Source: Hymenobacter aerophilus DSM 13606 (lineage in GTDB: Bacteria; Bacteroidota; Bacteroidia; Cytophagales; Hymenobacteraceae). Taken from it: a stretch of DNA of 64,000 nucleotides. The notes below the pieces were generated by a model. The model was not told where the DNA came from. It saw only the letters and a list, made by a program, of their open reading frames with translations, and searched no databases. Location: positions 36,755-100,754 of the forward strand of contig NZ_KB907813.1 of NCBI RefSeq assembly GCF_000382225.1. Direction: 5' to 3'. A program made the position numbers and the translations under genes. Position 1 is the stretch's first letter, and every line of letters starts with the position of its first letter. This document shows, one piece after another, positions 16,378 to 24,557 of the stretch.

Positions 16378-17325
16378 ATGCTAAACATCATCTTCATGGG
16401 CACGCCCGAATTTGCGGTGCCCACGCTCGAAGCCCTGCTAAGCTGGGAAGGCTGCCAGGTGGTGGCCGTGGTAACGGCGCCCGACAAGCCCGCCGGACGG
16501 GGCCGGCAACTGCAGGGCTCGGCCGTGAAGGCGGCGGCCGAAGCGCACGGTCTGCCGGTGCTCCAGCCCACCAACCTCAAAGCACCCGAATTTCAGGCCG
16601 AGCTGAAGGGCTACGGGGCCGATTTGCAGGTGGTGGTGGCCTTCCGGATGCTGCCCGAGGCCGTCTGGAACATGCCACCGCGGGGCTCCATCAACGTCCA
16701 CGCCTCGCTGCTGCCGCAGTACCGGGGCGCGGCGCCCATCAACTGGGCCCTCATCCACGGCGACACTCAGACGGGCGTGACCAGCTTTTTCCTGCGCCAC
16801 GAAATCGACACCGGCAACCTGATTTACCAGGATGCCGTGGACATTGCGCCGGAGGACGACTTCGGCTCACTCTATGAAAAGCTGAAGGCCGCCGGGGCCC
16901 GGCTGGCGCTTCGCTCGGTGCAGGCCATTGCCGCCGGGCAGGCGCCCAGCATTCCGCAGCCCGAACTGCCGGAGCTGCGGCCCGCGCCCAAGCTCACGAA
17001 GGAAACCGGGCGCCTCGACCCCACGCAGCACTCGGCCCCGGCGCTGGCCAACCTTGTGCGCGGCCTCTCCCCCATTCCCACGGCCTTCCTTCAGCTGCCC
17101 GACGGCCGCACGCTCAAGGTGTTCCGCGCTCAGCCCTTCAGCGACGAGGAAGCCAGCGGCCCCGATATGGGCGGCGCCGGCCAGTGGCACACCGACGGCC
17201 GCCACTACCTGCGCCTGCAAACCGCCGACGGCCTGCTCGACCTGCTTGATGTGCAGCTCGAAGGCAAGAAGCGCCTGCCCATCCAGGACTTTTTGCGTGG
17301 CTTCGACGTAAAGCTGCTGGGCTGA
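16378..17325 (+). CDS. fmt: Methionyl-tRNA formyltransferase
   Basis: This 315-residue enzyme formylates Met-tRNAfMet for translation initiation, using 10-formyltetrahydrofolate. It shows IIFMGTPEFAVPTL at the start, the catalytic N106/H108 in SINVHASLLPQYRGAAPINW (residues 104-123) and D144 in HEIDTG. The C-terminal tRNA-binding domain ends at LRGFDVKLLG. ATG 16378 gives the normal family length; the longer frame from 16312 would begin inside the palindrome. The folate-pathway gene folA follows on the same strand. Confidence 0.97.
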   Translation: MLNIIFMGTPEFAVPTLEALLSWEGCQVVAVVTAPDKPAGRGRQLQGSAVKAAAEAHGLPVLQPTNLKAPEFQAELKGYGADLQVVVAFRMLPEAVWNMPPRGSINVHASLLPQYRGAAPINWALIHGDTQTGVTSFFLRHEIDTGNLIYQDAVDIAPEDDFGSLYEKLKAAGARLALRSVQAIAAGQAPSIPQPELPELRPAPKLTKETGRLDPTQHSAPALANLVRGLSPIPTAFLQLPDGRTLKVFRAQPFSDEEASGPDMGGAGQWHTDGRHYLRLQTADGLLDLLDVQLEGKKRLPIQDFLRGFDVKLLG

Positions 17326-17352
17326 TTCAGTTGCCAGTTACCAATACAGGGT

Positions 17353-17410
17353 ATGTCATGCTGAGCAGCGCGAAGCATCTTGCGGGCAATGGTAATCGTT
17401 TTGCCCGCTG
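17353..17410. repeat. Single-armed remnant of family C palindrome
   Basis: ATGTCATGCTGAGCAGCGCG followed by AAGCATCTTGCGGGC matches one arm of the family C/B elements, but the second arm is missing. GCGGGCAA and TTGCCCGC form a small residual hairpin. Confidence 0.6.
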
Positions 17411-17450
17411 AACGGCAACTCACCATTTCACTATCTCACCATCTCACCTC

Positions 17451-17936
17451 ATGACCGCACTCGTTGTAGCCGTGGCCGATAACGGCGTTATCGGGGGCGA
17501 AAACCGCCTGCTCTGGCACCTGCCGCTGGATTTAAAGCACTTCAAGCAGCTCACGCTCAATCATCCCATCATCATGGGCCGGCGCACCTACGACAGCATC
17601 GGGCGGGCGCTGCCCAAGCGGCGCAACATCGTCGTCACGCGCCAGGCCGACTGGCAGGCAGAAGGCTGCGAAGTGGCGGCCTCGGTGCTGCAGGCCCTGG
17701 AAATGGCCCGCACCACCGACGAGGACATCTTCGTCATCGGGGGCGGCGAAATCTACCAGCAGGCCCTGCCCGCCGCCGATACCGTGTACCTGACCGAAGT
17801 TCACCACGATTTCGAGGGCGACATCACCTTCCCCGACCTTCTGCCCGGCGAATGGCGCGAGGAAACCCGCGAGCGGCACGAACCCGACGAACAACATGCC
17901 TACGCATTCAGCTTCGTCACGCTGCGGCGGCGGTAG
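17451..17936 (+). CDS. folA: Dihydrofolate reductase
   Basis: This 161-residue enzyme makes tetrahydrofolate from dihydrofolate with NADPH. It shows VVAVADNGVIGGENRLLWHL with catalytic D27, IIMGRRTYDSIGRALPKR, and IFVIGGGEIYQQALP. The length is the bacterial norm. Start ATG 17451 matches the family N-terminus. A family A palindrome follows and shares sequence with the 3' end of the convergent porU2-like gene. Confidence 0.97.
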   Translation: MTALVVAVADNGVIGGENRLLWHLPLDLKHFKQLTLNHPIIMGRRTYDSIGRALPKRRNIVVTRQADWQAEGCEVAASVLQALEMARTTDEDIFVIGGGEIYQQALPAADTVYLTEVHHDFEGDITFPDLLPGEWREETRERHEPDEQHAYAFSFVTLRRR

Positions 17937-17945
17937 AAAGTGATT

Positions 17946-18102
17946 TGGTGCTTCTGCGGTGATTTGGTGAAGGAAGTGCTGTCATCCTGAGCGCAGCGAA
18001 GGACCTATACAGAGGCTAATCAACCGATATAGCTTCTGTATAGGTCCTTCGCTGCGCTCAGGATGACAGCACTTCCTTCACCAAATCACCGCAGAAGCAC
18101 CA
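17946..18102. repeat. Intergenic palindrome, family A (copy 2), 72-bp arms reaching into porU2
   Basis: 17946-18017 is the reverse complement of 18031-18102 with one mismatch, around a 13-bp loop. The core is CTGTCATCCTGAGCGCAGCG with AAGGACCTATACAGA. The right arm covers the last codons and stop of the sortase gene, so an inverted copy of that gene end (GGTGCTTCTGCGGTGA) sits downstream of folA. Confidence 0.97.
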
Positions 18103-21100
18103 GCTTGCCCCAGTCCTTTTTGAAGGCCTTGTCGGCGGTGGTGGCGCGGTGATTGAACTCGCCGGTGGGGTCGTCGAGCACCACGCGGTAGAGGTAAGTG
18201 CCGTTGGCCAGCCGGTCGCCGTAGGTATCGGTGCCGTCCCAGTACTGCTCGGTGATGTTGTTACCGATGCGTAGCGGGCCCATTTCCTCCATCATGATTT
18301 CCTTGACTACCCGGCCCGTCAGGCTCACAATCTGGATTTTCATGTTGCGCGGCGGCGTGGCCCCGGTCAGGGTGAAAACGAAGCGGGTTTTGCTGGTTAC
18401 CGGATTCGGATACGGGAAAACGTTGGTGATACCGGCACTGGAAACTACCTCGAACGTGATGCGGTAGGGCTCGGTGCCGGCCAGGTTGCCCGAGCCGTCG
18501 CGGCCCTGCACTTCCAGCGTGTACACGCCATCGGCCAGCGGCTGGGCCTTGCCGGGCTGGTACTCCAGCCGCGCTGTGCCCTTGGCTGAGTCGGCCACGA
18601 ACGTAACGCCGGCCGCATTCAAGTCAACCGACTGGCCGGTGCCCCCCGGACGGGTGAGAACCAGCAGGAAGTTGTTGCGGTCCTGAATCGGGCGCAGCTT
18701 GTCCAAATCGCGCAGCTGCACGCTGATAACGGGCCTTGAAGACACGATTTCACCATTAAGCAGGTGCCGGCCATCAAAGGCCACATCGAGCACCGGCGGC
18801 GTATCGTTGTTGATTGCCTCGAAGGGCGGCAGCTCCAGCTCATTGTTGAAGTAGTTCTGCTCGGGCTGGCGGCGCGGGTTGAGCACCACCTGCCCCGAAA
18901 GCGTACCGTAGAGGCTGCGGGCATCGAGGGTTACGTTGTACGTCTGCTGGGTGTGGGCCAGCAGCGCCGGCCCCTGTAGCGCGTAGTATCGTTCGCGTGG
19001 GGCGCCGGCCGTGCCCGAACGCAGCACGATGTAGCCCACCAGCGGCGCGCTAAAGTCGAAATCCGAAACGTTCTGGAAAGCCACTGGCACCGTAACCGAA
19101 CCGGTTTTCTGGATTTGGTCCGTGAGCTGGGCGGCCGTAAGTGGAGTAACGCTGGGGCGCACCACGCCTTCGGGTACGCCCTGGTAGGTTACCAGCCACT
19201 GCTCCAGCTGCGGAGTCTGGCCCGAGGAGCCGTCGGTTGTAAGCGTGGCCTGCAGCTGCAGGTAGCGGTAGAGCTTGGCCGACACGGTGTTCAGCGCCAG
19301 TTCGCGGCTCGTAACGTTGGGGTTAAGCACGGTGGTGTTGCCCAGGCTGTCGATGCCCAGCAGCTTGAGCGTGTAGTCCGTTCCTGATGGGGTGCGGATG
19401 GTGTGGTAAAGCGTTTCCCACTGCCGGGCCGGGCCGATGCGCGTGGAGGTAATAGTCGCCTGTCGGGTGTCGGCATTGAAGCTCCACTGGCCGCCGGGCA
19501 CGGCCACCTCCACGCCGTTACGCTCGTCGCGGCGGAACTGGCCGGGGTGGCTCTGCGACCAACCGCCCTGCGTGCGGCCCTTGATTACGCGGAACGAGCT
19601 AACGGCCCAGTCGGGGCTTTCGTCGCCCTGCGGCGTGTGCAGGCGCACCCGCCAGTACCACACCACGCTGTCGGGCTGGCCGGCCAGGGTAGGCAGTTCG
19701 GGCGTCCACTCGGGCACCATCACGGCCGTCAGTCGCGCCTGACGCAGCGGATTAGCAAAGGTCTGAGTCGTGTCCAGCTCCAGGTCGTACTCGCGGCTGA
19801 TGGTGGTGGGTACATTGCTTTGCGCCACCAGCCGCACCTCGTTGGAACCCACAATAGCGAATTCGGGCGGGCTGAGCGTAGTTACGCCGCCCGTCAGGAA
19901 GGTGTAAGTGAGCGTGGCGCGGTTGTTCGTTTCGTCGAGTTCGGGAATGACATTTTCGGGGTCGATATCTACCTGGAACGTATTCTGACCGGCCACACTG
20001 CCAATGGCCGGGTTGGTCAGGGCCAGCGTGTACGTGGTATCCTGGCGGGCCTGGGGCACCACAAAATCGAAGGTGCTGATTTTGCTGCCCACCGAGCGCG
20101 TTACCCGAATCGGTAGCGGGCCGCGGGTGTACTTGGCGGGGTTGCTCACGCCCAGGCGCAACTCAAACGGCGCGTTGGGCGTGGCCGGCACCACCGATGG
20201 CGCGAGCTGCAGGCGGTTGTCGGCCGTCTGGAAATCGGGCCGCTCGGGCGAGAACAGCCGCAGCGCCGGGTCGCCCTGCCAGATGGTGCTCATGATGGAA
20301 GGCACGGCAAACTGGTTGTAGCCCCCGGCCAGCAGCTTGGACTGCAGGCGCCGGAACGCCTCGGCCTGCACCTCTACCACCGGCCGGCCGTACCATTGTG
20401 GGTCGGTGAGCAGCAGCGTGTAGGTTAGCTTATCTACCTGATCGATGTTGGCGGCAATATCGAGCGACGAGTTGCTCATGAAGCCGATGCAGCCCTTATC
20501 GGCCACCAGCATCCAGTCTTCGCCTGTCGAACCTCCGCCGGTAAAGGCATTGCCGGCCACGCAGCCACTAAAGAACATCACCGGGTAACGCCCTTTGTTG
20601 GCGTAGCCGCTTGCCGGGGCCAGAATATTGGTCGGGTTCAGATCGATATAGCGCAAGCCCCCGTGGCCGAAATAGCTGATAAGGGATACGCCCTCGTTTA
20701 CCTGCGGCGTAATATCGACGGTGATGGGCTCGTAGCCCAGCCGGCCAATCCGGTCGAGGAAACGGACGATGCGCGCGCCGAAGAAGGGCTTCTGCATAAT
20801 GCGGCCGTACTCTTCCACGTAACCCTTAAACTCTTCCGGCTCGCCCTCATCTTCGCCACCCGACATCAGCAGCACGTTGCGCCGCCAGGGCTCCAGGCCC
20901 AGGGCTTCGTGCTCGCGTAGCTTGCCCAGGTAATTCATTATCTGGGTGGGGTTGTTGGCCGCCACCCGGCCGGTGGCCATGCGGCTTACGTAGTCGCCTT
21001 TCTGCCAATCAGCCGTAAAGAAGGCATCGGAGGCGCCCCGCGAGCTGGTGGGCACATAGTCGGGCGTGCCCCGATACTGGGCGGGTGAAGCCTGCCGATG

Positions 21101-22618
21101 ATAGCGGCCGTTGATAGCGGTGCCCGTTTCGTAGCCCTTGCCCAGTAGCAGCAGGTAGCGCTGCTTGGAGCCGCCAGTAGCCAGCATCCACTGCGCAAAC
21201 TGCCGGATTGCCAGCGCCGATTTCTCGCCGTAGTGAAATTGGTCGTAGAGTTGTTCGGTGCTAACGGTCAGCGTATCATACTTGCCCCCCTCGGCCGAAG
21301 CCCGGTACGACGAATAGCTGCGCACGGCATTAGCAGTGGCGCCATCGGCCGTGGGCTGCATTAGTCCTTGGGCGCTTACCACCAGAAAGTTGGCCGTAGT
21401 TGGCAGTGAGCGGAAAAGCACCCGCTGGGCCGGCAGCGGTGGTACAAAGGCACGGGCTACGTCGTGCAGGCGCAGGGCGTGCGAGTTGCTGCTGGTGCCC
21501 GGAAATACGAACAGGCTGGCGCTGCCCACCGTTTGGGGCAGCACCCGCACTACGTTAGCCGGATCGGCTACATCGTAGCCCACGACGCTTGCGGGCAGGT
21601 TTTCGAACTGGTAAGCAGCCGGACCGGCAGCAGTGGAGTCGGACAGAAACGCAACGCCCGCCTTGCCCGCCACCCAGCGACGGGCCTGCGGATACGTCAC
21701 CCGCAGATAGCCAACGCGCACAAAGTTGTCTTTGTCGTAATTGGGCACCTGCGGGGCTGTCACTTTCACCCGTAGTTTGCCGTCGGCCCCGATATCGGAG
21801 GCTTGCAGCGCCGTGCGAAAAGTGTAGCTACCAAAGTCGGTAACGGGGAATGAGCCCAGCTCCCGGGGGCTGGAGCCCGATAGAAGCGTCACGAAAACCG
21901 TGCGGGTAATGGCCCTCACGCCGGTTACCACCATTTCCAGCGTAGGTACCCCGGCTATATCAGTCAGCGAGTCTACGGTGAAGGTGTTGTACGAGGCGCC
22001 TATTTCTCTGGTGCCGCGGAAGCCGATGGGACGCGAGAAAAATCCCTCGCCCGACTCCATCCAGGGCTGGTATACATTCCGGTCTTCGCTGATGCTAGAC
22101 CACTCGTTAACGACCAGCTGGATGCGCTGGGTAAGCCAGTTGGGGTGCAGCGTGGTGGCCGCAGCCTGAGGCTGGGCCATGCGCTTGCCCTGGGCCGTGG
22201 GCGACAAGGTGAGGAAATAGGCCGCCGTATCGGTGTAGAGGCTATAGAGGCGGTGCACCTGGTCGGCCGGGTCTTTGTACATGCCCCGGTCGAGCTGACC
22301 GTCGTTGCGCTGGCCGAAGAACTCGACGAACGAGTTGGCATCGAGCGTGGTTGGGTTACCGCCGACGTGGATGGCTACCTCCTTGCCCCGCCGCCACAGC
22401 TGCAGCTGAGCCGGGTTGCCGCTGTTGAGGCCGGCGCGTTGCAGATAGGCGTAATCGAGCCGGTACAGGCCGTCGCGGGCCACCTTAATTTTATAGTACG
22501 GCTGGCCGGGGGTGAGCCACTCGTTGCCGTAGGGGCCCGACTGCGCCTGTGCGGCGGCCAGCCCCAACAGGCTCAGCAGCAGCACCAGCCACGCGGTTTT
22601 CAGGTAGTGGTGTTTCAT
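18086..22618 (-). CDS. porU2: Type IX secretion C25-family sortase, PorU2-like
   Basis: This 1510-residue secreted protein has a signal peptide (residues 1-26, AAAQAQ). A gingipain-like C25 peptidase domain spans roughly 410-790, with catalytic H652 in ISYFGHGG and C686 in MFFSGCVAGN. Then come Ig-like segments including a CARDB-like stretch (DPENVIPELDETNNRATLTY), and a C-terminal FlgD/sorting-type domain with YPNPV and NGTYLYRVVL. PorU-type sortases cleave the sorting domain of type IX cargo and attach it to the surface. The length and CARDB-like repeats fit the PorU2 group better than canonical PorU (about 1100-1300 residues). It follows the PorV2 gene on the same strand by 159 bp, and the two proteins are expected to work together. 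Confidence 0.82.
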   Translation of the reverse strand: MKHHYLKTAWLVLLLSLLGLAAAQAQSGPYGNEWLTPGQPYYKIKVARDGLYRLDYAYLQRAGLNSGNPAQLQLWRRGKEVAIHVGGNPTTLDANSFVEFFGQRNDGQLDRGMYKDPADQVHRLYSLYTDTAAYFLTLSPTAQGKRMAQPQAAATTLHPNWLTQRIQLVVNEWSSISEDRNVYQPWMESGEGFFSRPIGFRGTREIGASYNTFTVDSLTDIAGVPTLEMVVTGVRAITRTVFVTLLSGSSPRELGSFPVTDFGSYTFRTALQASDIGADGKLRVKVTAPQVPNYDKDNFVRVGYLRVTYPQARRWVAGKAGVAFLSDSTAAGPAAYQFENLPASVVGYDVADPANVVRVLPQTVGSASLFVFPGTSSNSHALRLHDVARAFVPPLPAQRVLFRSLPTTANFLVVSAQGLMQPTADGATANAVRSYSSYRASAEGGKYDTLTVSTEQLYDQFHYGEKSALAIRQFAQWMLATGGSKQRYLLLLGKGYETGTAINGRYHRQASPAQYRGTPDYVPTSSRGASDAFFTADWQKGDYVSRMATGRVAANNPTQIMNYLGKLREHEALGLEPWRRNVLLMSGGEDEGEPEEFKGYVEEYGRIMQKPFFGARIVRFLDRIGRLGYEPITVDITPQVNEGVSLISYFGHGGLRYIDLNPTNILAPASGYANKGRYPVMFFSGCVAGNAFTGGGSTGEDWMLVADKGCIGFMSNSSLDIAANIDQVDKLTYTLLLTDPQWYGRPVVEVQAEAFRRLQSKLLAGGYNQFAVPSIMSTIWQGDPALRLFSPERPDFQTADNRLQLAPSVVPATPNAPFELRLGVSNPAKYTRGPLPIRVTRSVGSKISTFDFVVPQARQDTTYTLALTNPAIGSVAGQNTFQVDIDPENVIPELDETNNRATLTYTFLTGGVTTLSPPEFAIVGSNEVRLVAQSNVPTTISREYDLELDTTQTFANPLRQARLTAVMVPEWTPELPTLAGQPDSVVWYWRVRLHTPQGDESPDWAVSSFRVIKGRTQGGWSQSHPGQFRRDERNGVEVAVPGGQWSFNADTRQATITSTRIGPARQWETLYHTIRTPSGTDYTLKLLGIDSLGNTTVLNPNVTSRELALNTVSAKLYRYLQLQATLTTDGSSGQTPQLEQWLVTYQGVPEGVVRPSVTPLTAAQLTDQIQKTGSVTVPVAFQNVSDFDFSAPLVGYIVLRSGTAGAPRERYYALQGPALLAHTQQTYNVTLDARSLYGTLSGQVVLNPRRQPEQNYFNNELELPPFEAINNDTPPVLDVAFDGRHLLNGEIVSSRPVISVQLRDLDKLRPIQDRNNFLLVLTRPGGTGQSVDLNAAGVTFVADSAKGTARLEYQPGKAQPLADGVYTLEVQGRDGSGNLAGTEPYRITFEVVSSAGITNVFPYPNPVTSKTRFVFTLTGATPPRNMKIQIVSLTGRVVKEIMMEEMGPLRIGNNITEQYWDGTDTYGDRLANGTYLYRVVLDDPTGEFNHRATTADKAFKKDWGKLVLLR

Positions 22619-22777
22619 GTTTTTTAAGCTGGTAGCTTTTAGCTGATAGCGGTTAGCTTTCGTTCCAAAAAAGGGTCAGGAACATTGAGCTGACCGGCTC
22701 ATAACTGTACTGTTCCGACTGAAAACTATTATCCGTCAGCACGAAATGCTAACCGCAAATAGCTCTCAGCTAACAGC
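22619..22777. repeat. Intergenic imperfect palindrome between porV2 and porU2
   Basis: AGCTGATAGCGGTTAGCTTTCG pairs loosely with CGAAATGCTAACCGC and AGCTCTCAGCTAACAGCT. It separates two genes expected to be co-transcribed. Confidence 0.5.
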
Positions 22778-23875
22778 TCACTTAAGGCCGTAGCCCAGCG
22801 AGACGATGATGGAGGTGGGCTGCGAGCGTTGGCCCAGCTTTTCCACGGCCAAGCGGGTCAGGGCCATATCGAGGCGCAGGCCGTTGAGGGCCAGGCCCAG
22901 GCCCAGACTGGGCTGCACTTTCCAGGTTTCGGAGCCCGTGAACGACTGCACCTGCTGGGCGTTGCCCACGCCGCCGCGCAGAAATACCAGGTTCTTGTAG
23001 CCCAGCTCCAGGCCGGCGCGCGGGTCGAGGTTGACGGCTTTGCTCGATACCAGCGTGTTGCGCTGGCCGTCGGTGCTCAGCTCCATATCGAGGGCGGCCA
23101 GGGCCGTGAACTCGCCGGGCAGCTCGAAGCGGCGGGCGCCCCCCAACACGAAGAGCGGCAGCGTGATTTCGGTGCTGTTTTCCGGAATCTTGTCCAGCGC
23201 GTTGGCCGAGCCCTCGAACTGGTCGCGGTGAATGGTCCAGGCGTTGTAGGTGGTGGTGATGTCGCGGGCCATCAGGCCCAGCTGCCAGCCGTTGCGGCGG
23301 TACTGCACGCCGGCATCAATACCGAAGCCCACGGCATCGGCAAACGAGCCGATGTTGCGGTAGATGACTTTGGCGTTGGCGCCCACCTGCAGGCCCTCGA
23401 TGCTCCCGATCTGGCGGGCGTAGGAGAGCAGCAGCGCGTAGTCGGCCACCGAGAAGTAGCGGATGTTGTTGTAGTCGATGTAGCCGTACTCGTTTACCAG
23501 GTTGCGGGTGTCGGCAATGTCGTCTACGCCCAGCCGGATCAGGCTCACGCCCAGGGCGCTTTTCTCGTCGAGCTTCATGCCGAAGCCGGCGTAGTCGTTT
23601 TTCACGATGCCCGAAAACAGCTCGGAGTGCATCAGCACGCCGTCGTACTTGTTTTTCTGGCTTACCAAACCGGCCGGGTTCCAGTAGCCGGCGGTGGCAT
23701 CATTGGCCAAACTGACCTGCACTTTGCCCATGCCCAGGGCCCGGCCGCCCACGCCCACGTTCAGAAATTCGTTGCTGTATTTGGGCGTTTTGGTCTGGGC
23801 CAGCGCCGGCGCCAGGGCCAGCAAACTCAGGCCCGCGCCCAGCAGCAGGGCCTTGGAAGCGAAGAAGTGGGGCAT
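22778..23875 (-). CDS. porV2: PorV-family outer-membrane protein, PorV2-like
   Basis: This 365-residue protein starts at ATG 23875, giving a clear signal peptide (MPHFFASKALLLGAGLSLL, ending ALAQ). The mature protein opens KYSNEFLNVGVGGRALGMGK and has ANDATAGYWNPAGL, the signature of the PorV/PorQ family of FadL-like 14-strand barrels. The alternating hydrophobic strands and terminal IIVSLGYGLK support a barrel. PorV escorts type IX cargo to the sortase; pairing with the adjacent PorU2-like gene gives the PorV2 reading. A canonical PorV cannot be fully excluded. Confidence 0.85.
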   Translation of the reverse strand: MPHFFASKALLLGAGLSLLALAPALAQTKTPKYSNEFLNVGVGGRALGMGKVQVSLANDATAGYWNPAGLVSQKNKYDGVLMHSELFSGIVKNDYAGFGMKLDEKSALGVSLIRLGVDDIADTRNLVNEYGYIDYNNIRYFSVADYALLLSYARQIGSIEGLQVGANAKVIYRNIGSFADAVGFGIDAGVQYRRNGWQLGLMARDITTTYNAWTIHRDQFEGSANALDKIPENSTEITLPLFVLGGARRFELPGEFTALAALDMELSTDGQRNTLVSSKAVNLDPRAGLELGYKNLVFLRGGVGNAQQVQSFTGSETWKVQPSLGLGLALNGLRLDMALTRLAVEKLGQRSQPTSIIVSLGYGLK

Positions 23876-23998
23876 AGAAAGTAGCGTCAAGCAGAAACCC
23901 GATAGAGGAGGAAAAACACCGTGCGGCAGCAACGCAAGATACTTGCTAATAGTGCATCGCGGATTGCCTTTCCCGATAAACACCTAAAAACGGCAGCT

Positions 23999-24006
23999 CA
24001 AAGATA
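23999..24006 (-). promoter_or_regulatory. Candidate -7 element of porV2
   Basis: TATCTTTG on the minus strand fits the Bacteroidota -7 consensus TAnnTTTG, about 124 bp upstream of the porV2 start. No TTG is found at the expected -33 spacing, so support is partial. Confidence 0.35.
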
Positions 24007-24083
24007 CGACCCCGCGCCTTAGCCGCAGGCCCCCAAAGAGGCGACCAACCGGAAAAAACAGGCAACCAAAAATATATTTCAAC

Positions 24084-24109
24084 AGTACCTTGTTTTACAT
24101 AGTACCTTT
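24084..24109 (+). promoter_or_regulatory. Palindromic operator-like site upstream of padR
   Basis: The segment starting at 24085 reads GTAC-CT-TGT-TTT-ACA-TA-GTAC, a 21-bp dyad, with AGTACCTT repeated at 24084 and 24101. It lies 45-65 bp before the PadR start and overlaps a TACCTTTTG -7-like element. PadR-type regulators bind TGT/ACA dyads, so autoregulation is likely. Confidence 0.6.
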
Positions 24110-24150
24110 TGCTACCTTGACTCATTCATCCACCCAATCTGCCTTCACTT

Positions 24151-24498
24151 ATGAAAGTCGAGAACACCCAAGTGCAGATGCGGAAGGGCATTCTGGAGTT
24201 CTGCATCCTCGAAATCATTGCCCGCGGCGAAGTGTACGCCTCCGATATGCTCGACGAGCTGACGGCGGCGCGCATGCTGGTCGTGGAAGGGACGCTCTAC
24301 CCGTTGCTCACGCGCCTCAAGAATGCGGGCCTGCTGGACTACACCTGGAAAGAATCCATGAGTGGCCCGCCCCGCAAATACTACACGCTCACGGAGGTTG
24401 GGCAGGAGTTTCTGCACCAGCTGCGCCTGACCTGGGAAGAAGTCCAGGAGTCGGTGCGCATCATCCGCCAGAAACCCGGCGCCGCCCCGGCGCTCTGA
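24151..24498 (+). CDS. PadR-family transcriptional regulator
   Basis: This 115-residue winged-helix protein has the PadR layout: MRKGILEFCILEIIARGEVY, SDMLDELTAARMLVVEGTLY, PLLTRLKNAGLLDYTWKES and GPPRKYYTLTEVG, then a short C-terminal helix typical of the small s2 subgroup. These proteins repress their own operon and respond to small molecules or envelope stress. A dyad operator-like site lies just upstream, and the PspC-domain gene follows after 60 bp on the same strand, a pairing common in Bacteroidota. Confidence 0.95.
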   Translation: MKVENTQVQMRKGILEFCILEIIARGEVYASDMLDELTAARMLVVEGTLYPLLTRLKNAGLLDYTWKESMSGPPRKYYTLTEVGQEFLHQLRLTWEEVQESVRIIRQKPGAAPAL

Positions 24499-24557
24499 GC
24501 GCCGCCCGCTTCTCTCCCTCCCTTTCCTATTGTTGACTTGTTGCAGCAACCACGATC

